This document shows, one piece after another, positions 8,905 to 14,503 of a stretch of DNA of 24,049 bases. The notes beneath the pieces are model-generated. The model was not told the origin of the DNA. It did not search any database and saw only the letters and a list, made by a program, of their open reading frames with translations. Numbering within the stretch: position 1 is the first letter of the stretch; each line of letters begins with the position of its first letter. A program made the translations under genes and the position numbers. Source of the DNA: DASSTJ01 sp035707965 (GTDB taxonomy: Bacteria; Actinomycetota; Actinomycetes; Actinomycetales; Angustibacteraceae); the NCBI GenBank assembly GCA_035707965.1, contig DASSTJ010000051.1, forward strand, positions 1 to 24,049. Direction: 5' to 3'.

Positions 8905-8934
8905 TCGAGTCGTCCGTCGAGTCCTCCCACGGTA
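8905..8934 (-). promoter_or_regulatory. clgR promoter region with direct repeat
   Basis: On the minus strand a TACCGT −10 hexamer (8934 to 8929) would start transcription near 8922 and give a leader of about 35 bases carrying the clgR Shine-Dalgarno sequence. Overlapping the predicted start are two exact copies of GACTCGA (8917–8923 and 8905–8911) with a 12-base period. That placement would suit a repressor or autoregulatory site. The role is inferred. Confidence 0.4.
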
Positions 8935-8994
8935 CCCCGTCCCGGGCCGGCATCGCGCGCGTGCTCGCGTGTCGCGCCCGAACGGGTCAACGCG

Positions 8995-9597
8995 TCAACG
9001 CCGGCCGCCGTCCGCCTCTTCCCCGACCTCGTCCCCGACGCTCCGGCGACGTCCGTTCCGGGGGGCGTCGGCGAGCAGGTCCTCGCGCACGCGGTCGCGC
9101 AGCCGGCGCAACGCCCGCATCGTGGTCGTGCGCCGAACCGTCTCGCGGTCCAGCGGGGTCGGACCATCGTCGTCCAGGCTCTCGTCGAAGCTGGCGATGC
9201 CGTGCGGTCCCGCGACGCCGACGAACACGGTGCCGGGCCGCCGACCGTCCTGAGGACTGGGGCCGGCCACGCCCGTGGTGGCCACGGCGTAGTCCGCATC
9301 CAGCCGCTGACGGGCGCCGTCCGCCATGGCCTCCGCGACCCGGCGGTGCACCGCGCCGAGCTCGGCCAGCAGCGAGCGATCGACGTCGAGCAGCTGGGCC
9401 TTCAGCTCGGTGGCGTAGCTCACGACGCCACCGCGATAGACGGCCGAGCACCCCGGCACCGCCGTGATCGCCGCCCCGACGAGGCCTCCGGTCAGCGACT
9501 CGGCGGTCGCCACGGTCGAACCACCGGTCAGCAACAGCTCCACCAGCTCAGCCGCGACGTCCTCGACCCGGTCGCCGGGGACCTCGTCCGCGGTCAC
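8995..9597 (-). CDS. CinA C-terminal domain protein (nicotinamide-nucleotide amidohydrolase, PncC type)
   Basis: This is a 200-residue single-domain CinA-C protein. The family deamidates nicotinamide mononucleotide in NAD salvage. Motifs visible are TAESLTGG at 31–38, CSAVYRGGVVSYA around 50–62 and TTGVAGPSPQDGRRPGTVFV around 107–126. It lacks the N-terminal molybdopterin-binding-like domain of full-length CinA, as is usual in actinobacteria. The GTG at 9597 overlaps the pgsA stop by 4 bases (GTGA), making it the last gene of the rimO–pgsA–cinA set. The C-terminus is a charged tail of about 25 residues with no recognisable fold. Alternative upstream starts would lie inside pgsA and add no conserved sequence. 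Confidence 0.92.
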   Translation of the reverse strand: MTADEVPGDRVEDVAAELVELLLTGGSTVATAESLTGGLVGAAITAVPGCSAVYRGGVVSYATELKAQLLDVDRSLLAELGAVHRRVAEAMADGARQRLDADYAVATTGVAGPSPQDGRRPGTVFVGVAGPHGIASFDESLDDDGPTPLDRETVRRTTTMRALRRLRDRVREDLLADAPRNGRRRSVGDEVGEEADGGRR

Positions 9598-10223
9598 GGG
9601 CGACCCGCCGCGCCAGCCCGGCGAGCGCGTTTCCGTGCTGTCCGCTCGCTGGTACGACGCAGCCGGACAGCGCGGGCCAGGTAGTCGGCACCGGTCACCA
9701 CGGTGACCACGACCGCGACCGCCATGACGCCCGCCGCGACCGCGTGGGCAGCCCCGCTCAGCGGCAGCACGTAGAGCCCGATCGCCAGTGCCTGGAGGAA
9801 CGTCTTGACCTTGCCACCCCTGCTCGCGGGCAGGATGCCGTGACGGATCACCACGAAGCGCAGCACGGTGATGCCGACTTCCCGGACCAGCACCAGGGCC
9901 GTCACCCACCACGGCAGCTCGTCGAGCAGCGAGAGGCCGACCAGAGCCGCACCGATGAGCGCCTTGTCGGCGATCGGGTCGGCGATGGTACCGACGTCGG
10001 TGACCAGCCCACGGCGACGCGCGAGCTCGCCGTCGAAGCGGTCGGTGATCGAGGCCACGGCGAAGGCCACGAACGCGGTCACCCGCCACGACGCGTGGTC
10101 GCCACCGTCATGCATGAGCAGCGCTGCGAACACCGGGACGAGCACCAGACGGAACGCCGTGAGGCCGTTGGCGAGGTTCCAGGTGCTCACGCGGCGAGCT
10201 GGGGCGGCGGCGTCCTGGGTCAC
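9594..10223 (-). CDS. pgsA: CDP-diacylglycerol–glycerol-3-phosphate 3-phosphatidyltransferase
   Basis: This is a 209-residue membrane enzyme that makes phosphatidylglycerophosphate, precursor of phosphatidylglycerol and cardiolipin. The CDP-alcohol phosphotransferase signature is complete: D61, D64, G65, A68, R69, G78, D82 and D86 (TDRFDGELAR … VGTIADPIAD). Membrane segments are visible at about 22–37, 46–60, 90–115, 135–155 and 160–180. The C-terminus is strongly basic (cytoplasmic). The GTG at 10223 overlaps the rimO TGA by 4 bases, and its own stop overlaps the cinA start by 4 bases. The position between rimO and cinA is the classical actinobacterial one and supports PgsA over other CDP-alcohol transferases such as cardiolipin or phosphatidylinositol-phosphate synthase. 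Confidence 0.93.
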   Translation of the reverse strand: MTQDAAAPARRVSTWNLANGLTAFRLVLVPVFAALLMHDGGDHASWRVTAFVAFAVASITDRFDGELARRRGLVTDVGTIADPIADKALIGAALVGLSLLDELPWWVTALVLVREVGITVLRFVVIRHGILPASRGGKVKTFLQALAIGLYVLPLSGAAHAVAAGVMAVAVVVTVVTGADYLARAVRLRRTSERTARKRARRAGAAGRP

Positions 10224-11737
10224 ACGGCACCGCCGATCGACGCGACGTCGGTCGCCGCCGTGAGCTGCGCCACGGGGCGCGCGACGAGGTCGACACCCTC
10301 GGCCCGGACGACCGTGGCCCGCACCAGGGCGCCGACGCCGGGGGTGGGCAGCTGCCTGTCGTCCGGGAGCTCCACCGTCGTGGTGCCGTCGACGTCCGGA
10401 CCCTGGTGCAGCGCCCTGCCCACGACCTCCTCGCCGTCGTGGTCCTGCTGCTCCACGAGGACCTCGACGACCTCGCCCACCCGGTCCTGCGCACGCTGGG
10501 CGGTGAGCTCCTCGACCAGGTCGGTGAGCCGACGCAGCCGGGCCACCACGACCTCGTCGGGCACCTTGTCGTCAAACGTCTCGGCCTCGGTGCCGTCCTC
10601 GTCGGAGTAGCCGAACACGCCGACGACGTCGAGGCGCGCCTGCGCCAGGAACCGCTCGAGCTCTCCGACGTCGTCCTCCGTCTCACCCGGGAACCCGACG
10701 ATCACGTTCGACCGGATCCCGGCCCCGGGCACCCGGGCACGCACCCGCTCGACGAGCTCGACGAACTCGTCACGGCTGCCGAAGCGTCGCATGCGGCGCA
10801 GCAGTGGTGCCGACGCGTGCTGGAACGACAGGTCGAAGTACGGGACGACTCCTGGCGTCGCCGTGAGCACGTCGAGCAGCCCGGGGCGCATCTCGGCCGG
10901 CTGCAGGTAGGAGACCCGTACGCGCTCGATGCCGTCGACCGCAGCGAGCTGCGGGAGCAGCCGCTCGAGTGCCCGCACGTCACCGAGGTCCTTGCCGTAG
11001 GAGGTGGAGTTCTCGCTGACGAGGAAGACCTCGCGAACTCCCTGCTCGGCGAGCCACCTCGCCTCGGCGACCACGTCGACGGCCGGCCGGGAGAGGAACG
11101 CGCCCCGGAAGGACGGGATGGCACAGAAGGCGCACCGTCGGTCGCAACCGGACGCGATCTTCAGCGGCGCCCACGGCCGTCCGTCCAGGCGCCGACGCAG
11201 CACCCGTGGTCCGGACGCCGGCCCGACGCCGTCGGGCAGGTCGGGCGCATGCCCGGCCACCGTCACCGCGTCGTGCCCCGGCACGTGGCCCGCAGCGGCC
11301 TGCCGGGACGAGGGGCTGAGCGGCAGCAGCGAGCGGCGGTCGCGCGGGACGTGGGACGGCGGCCGCTCCCCTGCCAGCACCGACTGAAGCTGGCGCGACA
11401 TGTCGGCGTAGGAGTCGAAGCCGAGCACGGCGTCGGCCTCGGGGAGAGAGGACGCGAGCTGCTCGCCGTACCGCTCGGCGAGGCACCCGACGGCGACGAC
11501 CGCCTGCGTGCGCGCGCCGGGGTCCTCCTTCAGCGCGGAGGCCTCGAGCAGGACGTCGATCGAGTCCTTCTTGGCCTGCTCGACGAAGCCGCAGGTATTG
11601 ACGACCGCGACGTCGGCGTCGGCGGCGTCGTCGACGAGCGTCCAGCCGCCCGCCTCGAGTCGGCCCGCCAGCTCTTCGGAGTCGACCTCGTTGCGGGTGC
11701 ATCCGAGCGTCACGAGCGCGACGGTGCGGGAGGCCAT
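10220..11737 (-). CDS. rimO: Ribosomal protein S12 methylthiotransferase RimO
   Basis: This is a 505-residue radical-SAM methylthiotransferase that modifies a conserved aspartate of ribosomal protein S12. The N-terminal UPF0004 domain carries its three cluster cysteines at C13 (LGCTRNEVDSE), C49 (NTCGF) and C85 (VGCLAERY). The radical-SAM motif is CDRRCAFC with C198, C202 and C205. The C-terminal 70 residues fit a TRAM domain. A Pro/Gly/His-rich insertion (about 125–190) separates the two cluster domains and accounts for the length over E. coli RimO; I recall a similar insert in other actinobacterial RimO proteins. The sequence SGCDRRCAFCAIPSFRG favours RimO over MiaB. It starts at ATG 11737, preceded by a TAGAGT hexamer ending 6 bases upstream. 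It is first in the rimO–pgsA–cinA unit. Confidence 0.95.
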   Translation of the reverse strand: MASRTVALVTLGCTRNEVDSEELAGRLEAGGWTLVDDAADADVAVVNTCGFVEQAKKDSIDVLLEASALKEDPGARTQAVVAVGCLAERYGEQLASSLPEADAVLGFDSYADMSRQLQSVLAGERPPSHVPRDRRSLLPLSPSSRQAAAGHVPGHDAVTVAGHAPDLPDGVGPASGPRVLRRRLDGRPWAPLKIASGCDRRCAFCAIPSFRGAFLSRPAVDVVAEARWLAEQGVREVFLVSENSTSYGKDLGDVRALERLLPQLAAVDGIERVRVSYLQPAEMRPGLLDVLTATPGVVPYFDLSFQHASAPLLRRMRRFGSRDEFVELVERVRARVPGAGIRSNVIVGFPGETEDDVGELERFLAQARLDVVGVFGYSDEDGTEAETFDDKVPDEVVVARLRRLTDLVEELTAQRAQDRVGEVVEVLVEQQDHDGEEVVGRALHQGPDVDGTTTVELPDDRQLPTPGVGALVRATVVRAEGVDLVARPVAQLTAATDVASIGGAV

Positions 11738-11743
11738 GGCCTT

Positions 11744-11749
11744 ACTCTA
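11744..11749 (-). promoter_or_regulatory. Candidate −10 element of rimO (leaderless)
   Basis: TAGAGT on the minus strand ends 6 bases before the rimO ATG, placing the expected transcription start on the A of the start codon. An AAGG lies in the spacer but is too close to act as a Shine-Dalgarno sequence. No −35 consensus is seen. Confidence 0.55.
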
Positions 11750-11807
11750 CGGGCCCGGACGGACGCCACCGGCGCCCCGACGGGCCGCCGGGTGACCGAA
11801 GGACCGG

Positions 11808-12407
11808 TCAGGGCCGGGTCACCGGAATGCCCGTCGCAGGAGGGAAGCCGGGCAGCGTGACGTCAACCGTCGGGGTCGACGGGTCGAGCGGCGGGAAGAG
11901 AGCGTACATCGGCTCCCCGTCACCGTCGACCGTCTTCGGGACGGTGGAGCACACGCACATGATCTCGTCACGGTCGTAGGTAAACGGGCTGAGAGCCTGC
12001 TTGCCCGTCGTGTCGAGCAGCGTCACCCGTCGACTGTCGAACCGCGGCGGATGGGACAGCCAGAACCCGTACGCCTCCGTGGACTCGCCCGAGGCGCTCC
12101 TCAGTCGCCAGCGCAGCAGCGTCGTGTCGGTGGTGGCGCGGACCTCGAGCACCTCGGCCACGAGCCGGGAGCGCTTGCCGTTGATCTCGACCGTGCCGGC
12201 CGAGCTGGCCAGCACCGGACCGTCGGGCGTGGTGCCGAGCAGCTGGGTGGTGAGCCGCTCGACAGCCGACCCCGCCGTCGACGGCGCCGCCGTGCCCACC
12301 GCGCTCGGGGTGCTGGGGCTGCGCGGCCCGTCGTCGTCGGAGCACGACGTGAGCAGCGACGTGGCCGCCAGGACGGCGAGGAGGACCGCCACGAGCGCCG
12401 CCCTCAC
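11808..12407 (-). CDS. Putative lipoprotein with CVCS motif, paralogous to the OmpA protein N-terminus
   Basis: This is a 199-residue predicted lipoprotein. A short basic start and hydrophobic stretch (1–20) lead to the lipobox LLTSC with lipidated C22. A Ser/Thr/Pro-rich spacer follows to about 48, then an extracytoplasmic domain (about 70–199). The domain contains DSRRVTLLDTTGKQ (124–137) and CVCS (C151, C153), and ends GFPPATGIPV. The same landmarks, in the same order and with similar spacing, occur in the upstream OmpA-family protein (SVGVVDTTNL, CLCS, GFGAQVEDVPV), so I infer a shared module. I recognise no named family for it. The GTG at 12407 overlaps the OmpA stop by 4 bases, so the two are probably made together. 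Function is unknown; the CxC pair could be a disulphide or a metal site. Confidence 0.8.
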   Translation of the reverse strand: MRAALVAVLLAVLAATSLLTSCSDDDGPRSPSTPSAVGTAAPSTAGSAVERLTTQLLGTTPDGPVLASSAGTVEINGKRSRLVAEVLEVRATTDTTLLRWRLRSASGESTEAYGFWLSHPPRFDSRRVTLLDTTGKQALSPFTYDRDEIMCVCSTVPKTVDGDGEPMYALFPPLDPSTPTVDVTLPGFPPATGIPVTRP

Positions 12408-13495
12408 CTCGCGACTCCGAACGTGATCGTGACACGACGGTTGAGCCGGCGTCCGTCGTCGGTGCCGTTGTCGGCCACCGGCTCCGACTCGCCCTTGCCC
12501 GTGGACGTGAAGGTGATGCCGGGCTTGCCCACCAGGGGCTTCAGCGCCTTCAGCACCGATGCAGCCCGAGCGCGCGACAGCGTGAGGTTGTGGGAGGTGC
12601 TGCCCGTCGAGTCGGTGTAGCCGACGATCGTCACGATGCCGGTGCCGCGGTCAGCGATCTCGCGCGCCACCTGCTGGAGCCTGGCGCTCGCCGCGTCGCT
12701 CAGAGTGGCCTTGTCGACAGCGAAGAGCACGTCGGCCGCGAGGTCGACCTCCACGTGGTCGGGTGCCTCCTTGGTCGTCAGGGAACGATCGAGATCCGCG
12801 ACGCTGCGCGTCAGGGGCAGCACGTACTGGTCCGGCGAGGCGACCGACGCGATGACCGAGTCGTCGGGTAGCGCAGGCCACCCGGCGCCGAGGGGCGTGA
12901 TCGTCGAGCCGTCACCGTTGGTGGGCGTCAAGGCGCCGTCCTCGACGGGCACGTCCTCGACCTGCGCCCCGAAGCCGAAGCTCACGGCGACGCTCCTGAC
13001 GTCCGCGGGTAGCTCGGGCACGACCGCGAAGCCCGTCAGCAGCACCCGTGGCCTCGCCTCGCGCTGCAGGTCGGTCGTCTGACTGCACAGGCAGGTGCGG
13101 CCCGCCTGCATCGGCCGGTAGTACCGCAGGTTCGTCGTGTCGACGACGCCCACCGAGCGGAGGTCGTACGGCCCGTAGCCGTCGAGGTTGGCGCTCGGCT
13201 GGGTGAGGAGCCAGTCGGACGTCGTGCTGCCGGTGAGGCCGACGGAGTAGTAGACCGCGGTGCCGCCCGGAACTCGCCGGACGGCGTGCACGACTCCCAC
13301 GACGTCGTCTCTCGTGTCGCGCTGGCCCGCGTGGTAACGGAAGGTGCCGGCCACCGGCACGTCGTCGACCGTCTGGCTGCTCGCCTGGACCGGAGCCGTG
13401 GGGATGCTGACCAGCGCCACCGCCAGGACAGCGACACCGACAGCGCCGAGGGCGGCTCTTCGCCGGGCTCCGACAGTGACCGGTGACGCGTTCAT
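12404..13495 (-). CDS. OmpA-family cell-envelope protein with novel N-terminal module
   Basis: This is a 363-residue secreted or anchored protein. A signal-like segment spans about 11–38 (hydrophobic 15–30, possible cleavage after VQA). The N-terminal module (about 48–186) carries CLCS (C135, C137) and resembles the neighbouring lipoprotein. The C-terminal 250–362 is an OmpA-like peptidoglycan-binding domain: VLFAVDKATLSDAA, GYTDSTGS (D295), LSRARA (R308) and GKGESEPVADN…GRRLNRRV, including the residues expected to bind diaminopimelate. There is no beta-barrel, as in other actinobacterial OmpA-domain proteins. The ATG at 13495 follows a strong GGGGGAGG. It lies 59 bases after the RodZ-like gene, with a TAGGGT −10 candidate in that gap. 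The likely role is envelope anchoring; the partner is unknown. Confidence 0.88.
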   Translation of the reverse strand: MNASPVTVGARRRAALGAVGVAVLAVALVSIPTAPVQASSQTVDDVPVAGTFRYHAGQRDTRDDVVGVVHAVRRVPGGTAVYYSVGLTGSTTSDWLLTQPSANLDGYGPYDLRSVGVVDTTNLRYYRPMQAGRTCLCSQTTDLQREARPRVLLTGFAVVPELPADVRSVAVSFGFGAQVEDVPVEDGALTPTNGDGSTITPLGAGWPALPDDSVIASVASPDQYVLPLTRSVADLDRSLTTKEAPDHVEVDLAADVLFAVDKATLSDAASARLQQVAREIADRGTGIVTIVGYTDSTGSTSHNLTLSRARAASVLKALKPLVGKPGITFTSTGKGESEPVADNGTDDGRRLNRRVTITFGVAR

Positions 13496-13535
13496 CGTCC
13501 TCCCCCTGGATCAGCTGCGTCGACGGACGGGCCGC

Positions 13536-13541
13536 ACCCTA
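13536..13541 (-). promoter_or_regulatory. Candidate −10 element of the OmpA–lipoprotein pair
   Basis: TAGGGT on the minus strand lies just after the RodZ-like gene's stop codon. It would start transcription near 13529, giving a leader of about 33 bases that contains GGGGGAGG before the ATG. The hexamer is identical to the dapA candidate. It suggests the pair can be transcribed apart from the RodZ-like gene. Confidence 0.4.
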
Positions 13542-13554
13542 CCGCCAGGGCGCG

Positions 13555-14409
13555 TCAGGAGAGCTCGGCGGTCTCCCCGGGGCGGAAGGTCAGCCGCTTC
13601 ACCTCGCCCGTCTTGCCGGCCGCGCCGAGCGAGGTGCCGTTCACGGTCAGCTGGACACCGCCGGCGTTGCCGAGCGTGAGCCGCAACGGTGAGGTGTCGC
13701 GGAACTTCTTGGCATCACCCTTGCTGAGGAGGCCGGCATAGACGGTGCGGCCCTTGGCGTCACGCACCTCAACCCAGCTGTCGCCCGTCACGGTGAGCGC
13801 GACAGCCACCTCGTTCGGGGGCACGGTCGTCGACGGCGTGGCGAGCGTGGTCGCTGGCGTGGTCGGCGAGGGGCTGCTGGTGGCGCTGGCCACGCCGGTG
13901 GGCCCAGGGACGGGCGTGGTCGGCGACGTCCGGACGTCGGTCACCTGGCCTCCGGCGACCTGCTCCGTCGGTCGCGCCGGACCTCGCAGCTCGCCCACCA
14001 GCTGCCAGCCGAGCAGCGCCACGACGACGACGAGCGCGACGCCGGCCAGCAGCGCCCAGTTAGGCCCGGACCGCTCGAGCGGCACGTCGACGTCGGTGAG
14101 CAGCGAGACCCGCGCCCCCTCCGGGGGCGCGCCGGTGCGCTCGTCGTAGGCCCGGACGAGCGCGTCGGGGTCGAGTCCGACCAGTCGTGCGTACGCACGC
14201 AGGTGCCCCCGGGCGTAGACGTCGCCGCCGCACAGGGTGAAGTCGTCCCGCTCGATGGCCCCGACCACGGTCCCGCGGAGGTTGATCGAGCGCGACACGT
14301 CCTCGACGGAGAGCCCTCGTTGCTCGCGGGCCGACCGCAGCGTCTCGCCGAGCGGCACCGCGGCGCCCTTCGGCGGCTCACGCCGGTCGTCCGACACCTG
14401 CCCGCTCAT
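13555..14409 (-). CDS. RodZ-like protein (HTH – membrane segment – DUF4115)
   Basis: This is a 284-residue bitopic membrane protein with RodZ architecture. RodZ links cytoskeletal and cell-wall machinery in rod-shaped bacteria; actinobacterial versions between ftsK and rimO are less studied. An N-terminal HTH_25-type domain covers about 20–90 (GETLRSAREQRGLSVEDVSR … RGHLRAYARLVGLD). One membrane segment spans about 118–138. A Thr/Ser/Pro-rich extracytoplasmic linker covers 145–200. The DUF4115 domain covers about 200–284 and includes GDSWVEVRDAKGRTVYAG. The ATG at 14409 follows GGGGAGA with good spacing. A terminator-like hairpin separates it from ftsK, so it likely has its own promoter. I leave the symbol empty because function across actinobacteria is not uniform. 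Confidence 0.88.
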   Translation of the reverse strand: MSGQVSDDRREPPKGAAVPLGETLRSAREQRGLSVEDVSRSINLRGTVVGAIERDDFTLCGGDVYARGHLRAYARLVGLDPDALVRAYDERTGAPPEGARVSLLTDVDVPLERSGPNWALLAGVALVVVVALLGWQLVGELRGPARPTEQVAGGQVTDVRTSPTTPVPGPTGVASATSSPSPTTPATTLATPSTTVPPNEVAVALTVTGDSWVEVRDAKGRTVYAGLLSKGDAKKFRDTSPLRLTLGNAGGVQLTVNGTSLGAAGKTGEVKRLTFRPGETAELS

Positions 14410-14460
14410 GTCTCCCCGCAGTGACGTGCCCCGCGCCGGCTGACCGGCTGCCCAGAGGCC

Positions 14461-14466
14461 ATGGTA
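14461..14466 (-). promoter_or_regulatory. Candidate −10 element of the RodZ-like gene
   Basis: TACCAT on the minus strand immediately follows the ftsK hairpin and would give a leader of about 45 bases carrying GGGGAG before the ATG. No −35 box is evident; the upstream promoter region would lie inside the hairpin. Confidence 0.3.
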
Positions 14467-14498
14467 CGTCGGTCGTCGAGCCCTCTCGACGACCGACG
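14467..14498 (-). terminator. Strong hairpin terminator after ftsK
   Basis: A perfect 14-bp inverted repeat (14467–14480 and 14485–14498) with a 4-base loop begins 5 bases beyond the ftsK stop. There is no T-tract, which is common for GC-rich actinobacterial terminators. It would end ftsK transcription before the RodZ-like gene. A role in RNA stability instead of termination is possible. Confidence 0.7.
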
Positions 14499-14503
14499 AG
14501 GGG

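Noticed and set aside
8888..8994. A ClgR binding box upstream of clgR
   Set aside because: The region has a GTTCG and several GCG triplets, but no match to the GTTCGC-N5-GCG pattern I recall from Streptomyces.
11793..11810. Hairpin terminator after the lipoprotein gene
   Set aside because: The stem is only 6 bp, includes the stop codon and has no T-run, so it is too weak to list. The rimO promoter begins nearby.
10406..11860. 484-residue open frame on the plus strand opposite rimO
   Set aside because: It is antisense to all RimO cluster cysteines and has no conserved features.
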